Origin: Chitinophaga fulva
GTDB lineage: Bacteria > Bacteroidota > Bacteroidia > Chitinophagales > Chitinophagaceae
Assembly (NCBI RefSeq): GCF_012927205.1
Contig: NZ_JABBGC010000001.1
Coordinates: 1,922,001-1,986,000, forward strand
Direction of reading: 5' to 3'
DNA length: 64,000 nt
Positions 43,941-53,636 of the stretch are shown here, in pieces. The notes beneath the pieces are model-generated. The model had not been told where the DNA came from. It did no database searches and saw only the letters and a list, made by a program, of their open reading frames with translations. Position 1 is the stretch's first letter. Each line of letters opens with the position of its first letter. Made by a program: the position numbers and the translations under genes.

Positions 43941-45116
43941 ATGAAAAACCTCATTGGTATCCCCGCCCGACTTGATAATTTTTACCAGCGTCAACGCGAA
44001 GTAGACCTCGTTGACCGTACGTTATCGAATGGGAATAATATTCAGATTGCCGCACCCCGTAGGGTAGGCAAGACCTCGATTCTTTGTTATCTGCTGGATA
44101 ACAATGTTTCTGGTAGACATTATGTGTACATCGATACGGAGAGTGTAACAGAAGCCTACCAATTTTATAAAAAGATGTTGGAGGCGATTGTCAGATCGCC
44201 GGTTATATCTAAAACTGTGAAACTCGCTGCTGGTTTAAAGGACAAAAGCGGCCGTTTTTTCAATAAAATCAAAAGTATCTCAATCCTGAATAATTCCCTG
44301 GAATTTAACAACGATATGGCTCCAAGGGATTATTATGCAGAGTTTTATCATTTTTTGTTAGCCTATGCCGAAACTGAAGAGACGCCATTGGTATTGCTGA
44401 TAGATGAATTTCCTCAAACCATTCAGAATATTGGTAACACAGATCCTGCTACAGCTGTGGTTTTTCTGCAACAGAACCGGGAAATCCGGCTGGACCCGGT
44501 AGTTTCACAAAAAATCCGTTTCGTTTACACCGGCTCTATTGGCCTGAATCAGACGGTCGCTGCATTGAATGCTACTGCTACTATTAACGATCTGGCCTCA
44601 CTGGAGGTAAAACCACTTACTGAAGAGGAAGCATTAGACTTATTTCACTTATTGCTGCGCCAGGAACAAAGAACCGTAGATATTAGTGGGGATGCTGCGT
44701 TTAAAGAAATGGTGCGTTGGTTTATTCCCTTTCATATTCAATTGGTGGTGCAGGAGGCGTTGATGATTAGCAGACCAGGAGCTGTCATTACCCGACAAAA
44801 AATTGCTTCCGCAATAAAAGAGGTATTAAGCCTGAAACATAAAAATCACTTTGCACATTATCATACCCGGTTGAAAATGCACTTCAAAAATGGCGCTTTC
44901 CTTTATGCGGACGAGTTTTTGAAACAACTGGCCACAAGAAAGCGGTTGGATAAAGCTGCCGCCGCAGCACTGGCTACCACTTGCGGAGTGACTGATTACC
45001 GGTTGGTCATCGAAAATTTGATATATGACGGTTATATTGAGTTTGATGATGATTCACGGAACTATCTTTTTAACTCTCCCATTCTCATGCGATGGTGGGA
45101 GCACCATATATGTTAG
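43941..45116 (+). CDS. P-loop ATPase, first gene of a two-ATPase cassette
   Basis: 391-residue STAND-like ATPase of the PF01637 (ATPase_2) type. Walker A APRRVGKTS (38-46), Walker B LVLLIDEFPQT (about 150), sensor-type YTGSIGLN near 195 and a C-terminal winged-helix-like part (LATRKRLDKAAAAALATTCGV, then LIYDGYIEFDDD). No nuclease or membrane domain is visible. The family is often found in variable genome regions; function is unknown. The next gene begins 3 nt after its stop. A repeat array ends at its start codon, which suggests autoregulation. A toxin, defence or regulatory ATPase are all possible. Confidence 0.85.
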   Translation: MKNLIGIPARLDNFYQRQREVDLVDRTLSNGNNIQIAAPRRVGKTSILCYLLDNNVSGRHYVYIDTESVTEAYQFYKKMLEAIVRSPVISKTVKLAAGLKDKSGRFFNKIKSISILNNSLEFNNDMAPRDYYAEFYHFLLAYAETEETPLVLLIDEFPQTIQNIGNTDPATAVVFLQQNREIRLDPVVSQKIRFVYTGSIGLNQTVAALNATATINDLASLEVKPLTEEEALDLFHLLLRQEQRTVDISGDAAFKEMVRWFIPFHIQLVVQEALMISRPGAVITRQKIASAIKEVLSLKHKNHFAHYHTRLKMHFKNGAFLYADEFLKQLATRKRLDKAAAAALATTCGVTDYRLVIENLIYDGYIEFDDDSRNYLFNSPILMRWWEHHIC

Positions 45117-45119
45117 CTT

Positions 45120-47120
45120 ATGAGCATCTTCTTATATAATCCTGACAAAAAGGACAAACCTGCATTTCTGGACGAATTTGTTATCCGTACCCGGATATTT
45201 GATGATATGTTTCGGGAGATCAGCACGGATAAAATGATTGTGCCCGAGCAACACTATATGATTGTTGGTCCGCGGGGAGCGGGGAAGACCAGTATGTTGC
45301 TGCGGCTGAAATATGCTGTGGAAGATGACCCCGTATTATCTAAACGGGTTATCCCTGTCATGTTTGGAGAAGAGCAGTACAATATTGGGGAGTTGGGGAA
45401 CCTTTGGGAGCGTATTGCAGAATACCTGGAGGATTATCATGGTTTTGAGGGTATTACGGCGGAAATTGAGAAGTATATTCACCGGGATGATTATGAGGAG
45501 GCTACTTTTAGAATATTAATTAAACATCTGGACCAACGGGAGCAGAATAGAATCATGCTGTTGATTGATAACATTGGCCAGTTGTTCGATAAGTTTGAAA
45601 TAAACGAAATCAGGCGTTTACGGGAGATATTGCAGACATGGCCACATATTCGGCTGGTAGCGGGATCTCCTGTAATACTGCATTATATCGTTGATTACGA
45701 TCAGCCTCTGCATGAGTTTTTTAAAATCATACGGCTGAACAGCCTTACTGATGAAGAAGCGATGACACTATTGCGTAAGCTGGCTGTTGTTCATCACGAA
45801 GAGGAAAAGATAGAACGGATTCTTGCTAAAACACCAGAACGTGTTGCAACGTTAAATACTTTATCAGGTGGAATTCCCAGAACAGTTGTTTTGTTATTCA
45901 AGGTGTTTGTGGACAATGAACATGGTAATGCATTAAGTGATCTGGAAAAGATTCTGGATGCAGTGACACCATTGTATAAACATAGGATGGACGATCTCCC
46001 TCCGCAGCAACAAAAAATCATAGATGCGGTGGCGTTACATTGGGAGCCGATGGAGGTCAAGGATATTAGAAAGGCAGTGCGGTTGGAAAGTAAAGTAATT
46101 TCTGCCCAATTGCGACAGCTGGAGAAAAATCAGGTGATAGAAAAGTACCGGACTAAAACAAAAAACCACCAGTACCAGTTAAAGGAGCGTTTTTTTAATA
46201 TCTGGTATTTGATGCGTTATGGAAGGAAAATGGACCGTAATAAAGTGATATGGTTGGTGAAGTTTCTAGAGGCATGGTGTGAAAAGGGAGAGATTGAAAA
46301 AAGAATCAGGGATTATGTGAAAAAGGTAAGAGAAGGGGCGTTAGATGGTAGCACAATGGAGATTTATGGCTTAACGTATTCCTTTTTTGACAAAATAAAA
46401 ATTGAAACCAAATTAAGATTAAAGGAAAGTTTACCTGCTCATCTCTCTTCTAATATTAAGATCAATGATCGAGATTTATTGAACACTTTTGAGAAGGAAA
46501 TGAAAAAAGGAAATCTCAATAAGGCGATAACAACAATTCTAAATGTTCATTTAATCAAAGAGGATAATAGGGACTGGGTTTTGAACTATCTGGAAAAAAA
46601 TGAAAGTCTACTAGAACCCATAGCGAATCAGGTAGTAAAGTATCGAATGGATAATGTGGAACCTGAAAAGGAACTTAATTTTCTGTATTTCCGCAGAACT
46701 CTTGCATACGCACTCACGTATGAATCTGTAACGAATGCTGTGATATGGGATAAAAGGGAAGAGGTCGTTGCTTTGACAGATTATCTGATGTCATTAATAG
46801 AAAGTGATCAACAAGACATTGAGCTTTCCATACGAGAGCAAACTTTGCTTCTTATAATATTGATTTTTTTACTTTCAGGCGAGTATTATGGAATTGTAAC
46901 GCATTTTTTAACGCGAACTCAATTTGCTGACAAGCGTTTAAGCTTTGTATCTAAACTTGCCAAGTATTATATGGCGCTTAAAACTAATGATGAAATAGAG
47001 GCATATACGATTTCTGCTCAATTACAATCGTTTATGAGTCAGGAAAGAATTGATAACTTTGCGGCGAGCGTAGCAAAAATCAAGTTAATCTTTGAAGAAA
47101 GACGATCACTCCCTCACTAA
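45120..47120 (+). CDS. P-loop ATPase with winged helix and long helical C-terminus
   Basis: 666 residues. Walker A GPRGAGKTS at 50-58, Walker B RIMLLIDNIGQLFD near 150, and a winged-helix segment at about 295-355 (QQQKIIDAVALHWEPMEVKDI, then VIEKYRT). From about 360 the protein is helical with no known domain; its end (about 46300-47120) is visibly AT-richer than the flanking genes. NTPase plus winged helix plus helical repeats is the plan of STAND signalling ATPases. The cassette partner is 3 nt upstream. The 3' end overlaps the convergent acetyltransferase gene by 15 bp. Confidence 0.82.
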   Translation: MSIFLYNPDKKDKPAFLDEFVIRTRIFDDMFREISTDKMIVPEQHYMIVGPRGAGKTSMLLRLKYAVEDDPVLSKRVIPVMFGEEQYNIGELGNLWERIAEYLEDYHGFEGITAEIEKYIHRDDYEEATFRILIKHLDQREQNRIMLLIDNIGQLFDKFEINEIRRLREILQTWPHIRLVAGSPVILHYIVDYDQPLHEFFKIIRLNSLTDEEAMTLLRKLAVVHHEEEKIERILAKTPERVATLNTLSGGIPRTVVLLFKVFVDNEHGNALSDLEKILDAVTPLYKHRMDDLPPQQQKIIDAVALHWEPMEVKDIRKAVRLESKVISAQLRQLEKNQVIEKYRTKTKNHQYQLKERFFNIWYLMRYGRKMDRNKVIWLVKFLEAWCEKGEIEKRIRDYVKKVREGALDGSTMEIYGLTYSFFDKIKIETKLRLKESLPAHLSSNIKINDRDLLNTFEKEMKKGNLNKAITTILNVHLIKEDNRDWVLNYLEKNESLLEPIANQVVKYRMDNVEPEKELNFLYFRRTLAYALTYESVTNAVIWDKREEVVALTDYLMSLIESDQQDIELSIREQTLLLIILIFLLSGEYYGIVTHFLTRTQFADKRLSFVSKLAKYYMALKTNDEIEAYTISAQLQSFMSQERIDNFAASVAKIKLIFEERRSLPH

Positions 47121-47648
47121 CGCCCACATATTAATATCAAACAACCTCCCTTCCCACTCCATCCATTTTTTGAGCGTGCCTTCCTGATGGAAGCCGTTTT
47201 TTATCAGCACTCTTTCGGAGGAAATATTGGCGGGCATGACTTCCGCTTCGATGCGACTGAGCTCCAGTTCGCGGAAGCCGTAGCGTACCAGTTCGAGGAT
47301 GGCTTCGGTCATGTATCCCTGGCCCCAGTAGGGGTGTGCGAGGGCGTAAACGATTACGCCGCGGTGCATTTGTGGAAAGCTGTTAAAGCCGATGGTGCCG
47401 ATGAGTTTTGACTGTCCCTGGAGGGTGATGCCCCATCTGATGCCCAGGTGGTCTTTAAAGCGATGATAGAAATAGGAGATGACTCTTTCCGCGTCCAGTT
47501 CTGTTTTCAGGGGCATGACGTGGTAATATTGTGTCACCAGGGGATCACTGAAGAGTTCCAGCAGATCGGCGGCGTGCCAGGGCTGTAGCTCTACGAGGTC
47601 CAGGCGGGAAGTGCGTAATTGTGGAAATATGTTGGGTAATGGATGCAT
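47106..47648 (-). CDS. GNAT family N-acetyltransferase (RimJ/RimL type)
   Basis: 180-residue acetyl-CoA-dependent acetyltransferase. Seen: RLDLVELQPWHAADLLELF at the start, GTIGFNSF, the acetyl-CoA loop YWGQGYMTEA (Q/R-x-x-G-x-G/A), and SERVLIKNGFHQEG for the last helix-strand unit. RimJ/L-like members acetylate protein N-termini, but many have other substrates. The frame is open to 47678; ATG at 47648 gives MHPLPNIFPQLRTSRL, the usual beginning. Convergent with the ATPase gene, 15-bp overlap. Confidence 0.88.
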   Translation of the reverse strand: MHPLPNIFPQLRTSRLDLVELQPWHAADLLELFSDPLVTQYYHVMPLKTELDAERVISYFYHRFKDHLGIRWGITLQGQSKLIGTIGFNSFPQMHRGVIVYALAHPYWGQGYMTEAILELVRYGFRELELSRIEAEVMPANISSERVLIKNGFHQEGTLKKWMEWEGRLFDINMWALVRE

Positions 47649-47676
47649 ACAATAGGTGGTTGTCTCTCTAAAATAC

Positions 47677-47703
47677 AAAAAAAGGGCGGGATGGTTCCCG
47701 CCC
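47677..47703 (-). terminator. terminator after mnmA
   Basis: On the minus strand: 8-bp stem (47703-47696 with 47691-47684, GGGCGGGA type), 4-nt loop, then seven U from the A run 47683-47677. Lies 25 nt after the mnmA stop. Confidence 0.9.
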
Positions 47704-47727
47704 TGATATGTTTATTGTGTATAGGAT

Positions 47728-48840
47728 TTATTGGTGCAATGAAATTGGTCCGCGTTGGATGATACCACCACCGATCACATCATCGCCTTCATAGAAAACG
47801 GCTGATTGTCCGGGCGCAATACCTTTCACGTGCTCAAAGAAGTTGACTTTCACTTTACCGTCTTCATTGTACAGGGTGCTCAGGGCGCCTGGATCTTTGT
47901 AGCGGATTTTAGTGATGGCTTCCATGCCTTCAGGGATGGTTTCATACTTACCCATGTTGAGGCCGCTCACGAACATTTCATTTTTCTGCAGTTCGTCTTC
48001 GTTGCCAAGTACGATGGTATTGGTTTCCGGGATGATTTCCGTTACAAATACCGGGCGTCCGAGGGCGATATCGAGGCCTTTGCGTTGTCCGATGGTGTAG
48101 AAGGGGTAACCTTTGTGTTTACCCACGATGGTACCGTCGGCCAGTACGAAGTTGCCGCCGTTGACTCTTTCTTCCAGTCCGTCTACCTTCCGTTTGAGGA
48201 ATCCGCGGTAGTCGTTGTCGGGCACGAAGCAGATTTCATAGCTTTCTGCTTTTTTGGCCAGTTCGGGGTAACCGAAGTCGAAGGCCATCTGCCTGATTTC
48301 CGTTTTCCGGTACTTCCCGAGGGGAAGGATGGTACGGGCGAGGACGTCCTGCTGGATGCCCCACAGTACGTAGCTCTGATCTTTTGTTTCGTCGATTCCT
48401 TTGCTGATGACCATGCGGTCGTTGTCATGACGCCGGATCTGACCGTAGTGTCCGGTGGCAATAAAATCACAGTCCATGGCGTCGGCCCGTTTCATGAGGG
48501 CGCGCCATTTGATATGTGTATTGCACAGTACGCACGGATTGGGGGTGCGTCCGGCAATATATTCGTCTACGAAGTTATTGATGACAAAGTCCCCGAATTC
48601 ATCGCGGATGTCCAGCACGAAGTGCGGAAATCCGTGATGCACCGCGGCAGCGCGGGCATCATTGAATGAGTCGAGGTTACAGCAGCCGGTTTCCTTCTTA
48701 CTGGAACCGGCAGAAGCATAATCCCAGGTTTTCATGGTGATACCCACCACTTCATAGCCCTGCTCATGCAACATCAGCGCTGTAACGGTACTATCGATAC
48801 CGCCGCTCATGGCCACCAGCACTTTACCATGCTTGCTCAT
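47728..48840 (-). CDS. mnmA: tRNA-specific 2-thiouridylase MnmA
   Basis: Thiolates U34 of Lys, Glu and Gln tRNAs. 370 residues, the usual length. Seen: PP-loop AMSGGIDSTV near the N-terminus, the catalytic CNTHIKW block (first Cys), CFVPDNDYRGFL (second Cys), and the C-terminal beta-barrel KVNFFEHVKGIAPGQSAVFYEGD. Monocistronic with its own terminator; upstream lies a 200-bp gap before uxaB with no clear promoter motif. Confidence 0.96.
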   Translation of the reverse strand: MSKHGKVLVAMSGGIDSTVTALMLHEQGYEVVGITMKTWDYASAGSSKKETGCCNLDSFNDARAAAVHHGFPHFVLDIRDEFGDFVINNFVDEYIAGRTPNPCVLCNTHIKWRALMKRADAMDCDFIATGHYGQIRRHDNDRMVISKGIDETKDQSYVLWGIQQDVLARTILPLGKYRKTEIRQMAFDFGYPELAKKAESYEICFVPDNDYRGFLKRKVDGLEERVNGGNFVLADGTIVGKHKGYPFYTIGQRKGLDIALGRPVFVTEIIPETNTIVLGNEDELQKNEMFVSGLNMGKYETIPEGMEAITKIRYKDPGALSTLYNEDGKVKVNFFEHVKGIAPGQSAVFYEGDDVIGGGIIQRGPISLHQ

Positions 48841-49040
48841 TTTTAAAAGTTTAAGGATGCAAAATTACTGATTTTCCGGGCAACCGCCTATTGATAGTAT
48901 TAATGCCTGCATTGAGGTTGCTTATGGGGTTAATATCATTTTACCTGGTTTTAGCTAATATTTGTCCACACACTATAATTTGTAATAGCAAGATTATATA
49001 TTTATTGGATTAAGTATCTATTTAGCCTAATTTAGACGAG

Positions 49041-50531
49041 ATGCTACATATATTAAACAAGGAGTATATATTAAATCAGACAAATTCCGGCGTTGATGAA
49101 AAAATCTTTCAATTCCCGGAAAAGATATTACAGTTTGGTACCGGCGTATTGTTGCGCGGGCTGGTAGATTACCTGGTAGACCAGGGCAACCGCAGGGGCT
49201 GCTACGAAGGCCGCATTGTGGTAGTGAAATCCACAGATGGCGATACCAGCGAGTTCGCCAGCCAGGATAACCTGTATACCACGCATATCAAAGGTATTGC
49301 ACAGGGAGAACTGGTTGACCAGGTACTGATCAATTCTTCTATTAGCCGGGTTTTGCAATCGAATGCAGATTGGAGCGAAGTGTTGGCAGCGGTACAGCAG
49401 CCGGGCTTGCAAACCATCATCTCCAACACTACAGAGGTAGGTATACAATATGTACCGGAGAAAATCGGCGACAGCGCGCCGGCATCTTTTCCTGGCAAAC
49501 TGCTGGCCGTCCTGAAAGCGCGGTACGAATATTTCCGCGGCAGCAGCAATACCGGCTTTGTCATAGTGCCCACTGAACTGGTAGTGGACAATGGACGTTT
49601 ATTGAAAGAAATAGTATTAAAGCTGGCGGCTTATAACGATATGCCGGCTGCTTTTGTGCAATGGATTGAAACTGAAAATCACTTCTGTAATTCACTGGTA
49701 GACAGGATTGTACCGGGTAAGCCCGGTAATCTGGCGGAACAGGAAGAAAAAGCGGGTTATACCGATAAATTGTGGATTGAAGTGGAGCCTTTCCTGTTGT
49801 GGGCTATCGAAGGAGATGCACACGTACAGTCAGTACTGGGTTTCCATAAAGCGGATGAACGGATGCTGATCACCCCCAGCATCGTGCCTTTCCGGGAACA
49901 GAAACTGCGCCTGCTCAATGGCAGTCACACTGCAGCAGTGCCACTGGCCTATCTTTCCGGATTGAACACCGTATACGAGTGCATGCAGGACGATTATATG
50001 CGTCATTTCTTTCAGGAAGTAATCCTCCGGGAAATACTACCTACCATCGAAAAAACATGTCCGCAAGCGGCCAGTTTCGCACAGGATGTGCTGGACCGTT
50101 TCGCGAATCCGTTCATTGCGCATAAACTGATCAGCATCACCTTCCAGGAAAGCTCGAAGATGAATGCCCGCAACGTACGTACACTCACCCGGTACTTCGA
50201 TCAGTTTAAGACGCCACCGGAATGCATGTGCTTCGGTTTTGCCGCGATGCTGCTGTTCCTGAAACCCACCCGCGTGGAAGACGGCAAGTACTTCGGCACG
50301 CGAGGTGAAGAAGAATACCAGATCACGGATGATAACATCGCCATTTTTGCCGCACACTGGGATACTTACTCCTCTCCTCAGCAACTGGTAGAAAGGGTAT
50401 GTGCCGATGAAAGGCTCTGGGAGTCTGATCTGGCCACCATTCCGCAGTTTGCCGAAACAGTGGCAGGTTACCTGAAAACACTGATGACCAGTGTAAAAGA
50501 CGCTACGCAACTCCAGCAACCAAAAAATTAA
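49041..50531 (+). CDS. uxaB: tagaturonate reductase (altronate oxidoreductase)
   Basis: NADH-dependent reductase of the mannitol dehydrogenase family; turns D-tagaturonate from galacturonate into altronate. 496 residues. Seen: FGTGVLLRGLVDYLVDQ for the nucleotide-binding start, IISNTTEVGI, the long central helix domain, and KLRLLNGSHTAA (catalytic Lys and conserved His). First gene of an operon running with uxaC 10 nt downstream. No uxuB or uxuA for the mannonate branch is present in the window. Confidence 0.93.
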   Translation: MLHILNKEYILNQTNSGVDEKIFQFPEKILQFGTGVLLRGLVDYLVDQGNRRGCYEGRIVVVKSTDGDTSEFASQDNLYTTHIKGIAQGELVDQVLINSSISRVLQSNADWSEVLAAVQQPGLQTIISNTTEVGIQYVPEKIGDSAPASFPGKLLAVLKARYEYFRGSSNTGFVIVPTELVVDNGRLLKEIVLKLAAYNDMPAAFVQWIETENHFCNSLVDRIVPGKPGNLAEQEEKAGYTDKLWIEVEPFLLWAIEGDAHVQSVLGFHKADERMLITPSIVPFREQKLRLLNGSHTAAVPLAYLSGLNTVYECMQDDYMRHFFQEVILREILPTIEKTCPQAASFAQDVLDRFANPFIAHKLISITFQESSKMNARNVRTLTRYFDQFKTPPECMCFGFAAMLLFLKPTRVEDGKYFGTRGEEEYQITDDNIAIFAAHWDTYSSPQQLVERVCADERLWESDLATIPQFAETVAGYLKTLMTSVKDATQLQQPKN

Positions 50532-50541
50532 TCATTAGTAT

Positions 50542-51936
50542 ATGAAGGGATTTCTGACGGAAGATTTTTTACTGCAAACAGAAACGGCTAAACGATTATA
50601 TTTTGATTATGCGCAATCGATGCCGGTGATTGATTACCACAATCATCTGCCTCCCGATGAAATTGCACAGAACAAGGTATTTAAAAACATGACCGACATA
50701 TGGCTGCGCGGCGATCACTATAAGTGGCGCGCCATGCGGGCCAACGGTGTGGCGGAAACGTACATCACCGGCAGCGCAGACGACTTCACTAAATTCCGTC
50801 ACTGGGCAGCTACTACACCATATACCATGCGTAATCCGCTGTATCACTGGTCACACATGGAGCTGAAAAACCCTTTCGGCATCACCGATCTGCTGAGTGA
50901 GGCAACTGCCGAAAAAATATGGGAAGCCGGTAATGCCAGGCTGCCACAGCTTTCCACCCAACAGTTACTGCAACACTTTAAGGTGGAAGTAGTATGCACC
51001 ACCGATGATCCCACAGATTCACTGGAGCATCATAAAGCCGTGGCCCATAAGCCTTTCGGCACCCGTGTGCTGCCCACCTTCCGGCCCGATAAAGCCATGG
51101 CGGTAGACACCCCGGAAGCATTCAATGCTTTTGTGGATAAACTGGCGGCCGTCACTAACCGTGATATCCGCTCCTATCAGGACCTGGTGGAGGCACTGCA
51201 TGAGCGTCATACTTATTTCCATGAAGCTGGTGGCCGACTAAGTGATCATGGCATCACCACTTTCAGCTTTGCTCCCTATACACAGAAGGAGCTGGACACT
51301 ATTTTCCTCAAGGCCCGTGTGCATCAGGCGGCTACTCCCTATGAGAGCGAGCAGTTTAAAACCGCTATGCTGCTGCAAATCTGCGAATGGAACCATGAGC
51401 GGGGCTGGGCCCAGCAATTCCATGCCGGGGCTATCCGTAATAACAATTCCCGGTTGTTGCAGCAATTAGGCGCAGACGCTGGTGTGGATTCCATCGGCGA
51501 CTGGAGCATGGCTTCAGCCATGAGCGCCTTCTTCGACGCACTGGATAAGAAAAACAAACTGGCCAAGACCGTTATCTATAATCTCAATCCTGCCTGGAAT
51601 GAAGTGTTTGCCACCATGGCCGGCAACTTCCAGGATGGTACCGTGCCTGGCAAAATCCAGTTCGGGTCCGGCTGGTGGTTCCTCGACCAGAAAGATGGGA
51701 TGGAGAAACAAATCAATACCCTGAGCAACATGGGGTTGCTGAGCCGTTTTGTAGGCATGCTGACGGATTCCCGGAGTTTTCTATCTTTTCCCCGCCATGA
51801 ATATTTTCGTCGTATTTTGTGCAATCTCATTGGTCGTGATGTGGAAAACGGTGAACTCCCCAACGACATTCCATGGTTAGGGAAAATGGTCCAGGATATT
51901 TGTTACTACAACGCAAAAGCATATTTTGATTTTTAG
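50542..51936 (+). CDS. uxaC: uronate isomerase
   Basis: Interconverts glucuronate/fructuronate and galacturonate/tagaturonate; the entry step of the pathway. 464 residues, usual about 470. Amidohydrolase-superfamily metal site: VIDYHNHLPPDEIA near the N-terminus, VVCTTDDPTDSLEHH, and RNNNSRLLQQLGADAGVDSIGDW at about 295-320. The end IPWLGKMVQDICYYNAKAYF is also characteristic. kdgK begins at the very next base after its stop. Confidence 0.95.
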   Translation: MKGFLTEDFLLQTETAKRLYFDYAQSMPVIDYHNHLPPDEIAQNKVFKNMTDIWLRGDHYKWRAMRANGVAETYITGSADDFTKFRHWAATTPYTMRNPLYHWSHMELKNPFGITDLLSEATAEKIWEAGNARLPQLSTQQLLQHFKVEVVCTTDDPTDSLEHHKAVAHKPFGTRVLPTFRPDKAMAVDTPEAFNAFVDKLAAVTNRDIRSYQDLVEALHERHTYFHEAGGRLSDHGITTFSFAPYTQKELDTIFLKARVHQAATPYESEQFKTAMLLQICEWNHERGWAQQFHAGAIRNNNSRLLQQLGADAGVDSIGDWSMASAMSAFFDALDKKNKLAKTVIYNLNPAWNEVFATMAGNFQDGTVPGKIQFGSGWWFLDQKDGMEKQINTLSNMGLLSRFVGMLTDSRSFLSFPRHEYFRRILCNLIGRDVENGELPNDIPWLGKMVQDICYYNAKAYFDF

Positions 51937-52935
51937 ATGAAGTCTGTAAAAGTTATCACTTTCGGGGAACTATTGTTGCGCCTGTCACCCGACCTGGGCA
52001 ACCATAGTTCCGCTATTTTTGTCGGTGGTGCAGAAGCCAATGTAGCCGCAGCATTGGGGCGCTGGGGTACGCCGGTGGCTTATATCAGCAAAGTGCCGGA
52101 AAACGGTTTCTCCCGGGAGGTACTGCGGCAGCTGAGCCACAGGGGCATTGCTACCGACCGTATGTTATGGGGAGGCGACCGTATCGGTATTTATTATCTC
52201 GCACAGGGCAGTGACCTGAAACATGCAGAGGTGGTGTATGACCGCAAATACTCTTCTTTCAGCCAGATAGTGCCGGGAACTGTTAACTGGGACGAGCTGC
52301 TGGGTGATGCCGAATGGTTTCACTGGAGCGCTATCAGTCCCGCGTTGAACCCTGATGCAGCAGTTATCTGTAAAGAAGTGCTGGAAGCCGCTACGCGCAA
52401 GGGAATGACTATCTCCACGGATCTCAACTACCGCAGCAAATTATGGCAATACGGAAAGCAGCCGCATGAAGTGATGCCTGAGCTGGTAGCGTATTGTGAT
52501 GTGGTCATGGGAAATATCTGGGCTGCCCACACCATGCTGGACACCGCATTAGACACCGCCGCGCTGGAAGCAGATACAAAAGAAGTATACCTGGAGCAGG
52601 CGCTGAAGGTAGCAGAAGAGATAACGGCACGGCATAAACGTTGCAAACGGGTAGCTTTCACTTTCCGTTTCAGCAAAGATGCCACCCATGCGCAGTATTA
52701 CACTTTCTATTACCATAACGGGGAGGTAAGTATTTCAAAAGAATACGAAACACGTGAAGTAGTGGACCGCGTAGGCAGCGGTGACTGTTTTATGGCGGGG
52801 CTTATCCACGCTCAGCTGGAAGGCAGGGACGATCAGGGTATCATTTCATATGCCGCCGCAGCTGCTTATTCCAAGTTTTTTGTGAAAGGAGATTTTAACA
52901 CGACCTCTTACGAGGATATTATAAAATTGATGTAA
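51937..52935 (+). CDS. kdgK: 2-keto-3-deoxygluconate kinase
   Basis: PfkB-family sugar kinase that makes KDPG. 332 residues. Seen: FVGGAEANVAAALGRWG (substrate/ribokinase motif 1), DLNYRSKLW, and VDRVGSGDCFMAGLI with the catalytic Asp and anion hole near 280. Starts directly after uxaC (no gap) and ends 2 nt before kdgA, so the four genes are one operon. Both the UxaABC and KduID branches in this region end in its substrate. Confidence 0.92.
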   Translation: MKSVKVITFGELLLRLSPDLGNHSSAIFVGGAEANVAAALGRWGTPVAYISKVPENGFSREVLRQLSHRGIATDRMLWGGDRIGIYYLAQGSDLKHAEVVYDRKYSSFSQIVPGTVNWDELLGDAEWFHWSAISPALNPDAAVICKEVLEAATRKGMTISTDLNYRSKLWQYGKQPHEVMPELVAYCDVVMGNIWAAHTMLDTALDTAALEADTKEVYLEQALKVAEEITARHKRCKRVAFTFRFSKDATHAQYYTFYYHNGEVSISKEYETREVVDRVGSGDCFMAGLIHAQLEGRDDQGIISYAAAAAYSKFFVKGDFNTTSYEDIIKLM

Positions 52936-52937
52936 TT

Positions 52938-53600
52938 ATGGCACCACACCCGGAAACCATTATTGCTGCATTTGAGCAGAGCGGTATTATTCCAGTATTT
53001 TATCATGACGATGCCGATGTTTGTTGCGAAGTACTGCAGGCTTGTTATGACGGAGGTCTCCGCGTATTTGAATTTACCAGCAGGGGAGCGCAGGCGCAGC
53101 CGAATTTCTCCCGGCTGCTGGAGCTGAAGCGGGCCAAGATGCCTGATCTGTACCTGGGTATCGGTACCATCAAAGATGCAGCAGCAGCTGCTGCGTATAC
53201 GCAACTGGGCGCTGATTTTATTGTATGCCCGATCACAGACCCTGAAACCGGTGCTTACTGTCGTTCGCAGCAGATCTTGTGGATACCGGGTTGTATGACG
53301 CCTACCGAAATAGCGGTGGCAGAAAAAAATGAAGCCCGGCTGGTGAAACTGTTTCCCGGCAATGTGTTAGGCCCGGCTTATGTAAAAGCGATCAAGCCGC
53401 TGTTCCCGAACCTGAAATTTATGCCTACCGGCGGTGTGGAGCCTACCCGTGTGAGCATGGACACCTGGTTTGATGCCGGTGTTGTTTGCGTGGGCATGGG
53501 CAGTAACCTGCTCGCTAAATCCCTGATTGACAGCCGTGACTGGGCATCGCTGAAAGAGAAAATCATGCAAACGTTTGCATTTCTCGACGACAACGCGTAA
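52938..53600 (+). CDS. kdgA: KDPG aldolase (2-keto-3-deoxy-6-phosphogluconate aldolase)
   Basis: Splits KDPG into pyruvate and glyceraldehyde 3-phosphate. 220 residues, the usual length for Eda-type class I aldolases. Seen: GLRVFEFTSRG, LGIGTIKDA, VCPITDPETG, and KLFPGN with the Schiff-base Lys, then FMPTGGVEPT. Codons near the 3' end (IMQTFAF) contain the palindrome TGCAAACGTTTGCA at 53566-53579, a LacI-type operator match that lies 57 nt before the exuT start. Confidence 0.93.
   Translation: MAPHPETIIAAFEQSGIIPVFYHDDADVCCEVLQACYDGGLRVFEFTSRGAQAQPNFSRLLELKRAKMPDLYLGIGTIKDAAAAAAYTQLGADFIVCPITDPETGAYCRSQQILWIPGCMTPTEIAVAEKNEARLVKLFPGNVLGPAYVKAIKPLFPNLKFMPTGGVEPTRVSMDTWFDAGVVCVGMGSNLLAKSLIDSRDWASLKEKIMQTFAFLDDNA
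53565..53580. promoter_or_regulatory. LacI-type operator inside the end of kdgA
   Basis: 16-bp perfect palindrome ATGCAAACGTTTGCAT. The inner 14 bp equal the operator in the kduI promoter (59179-59192). It sits 56 nt before the exuT ATG, where a repressor could block transcription of exuT or elongation from kdgA. A LacI regulator is encoded at 63456. Confidence 0.75.
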
Positions 53601-53636
53601 ATTAAAGCCAACTTATAAATTTCCAAATCAGCCATA

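Noticed and set aside
47806..48669. 287-codon open frame antisense to mnmA
   Set aside because: Shadow of a clearly recognised gene with no homology of its own.
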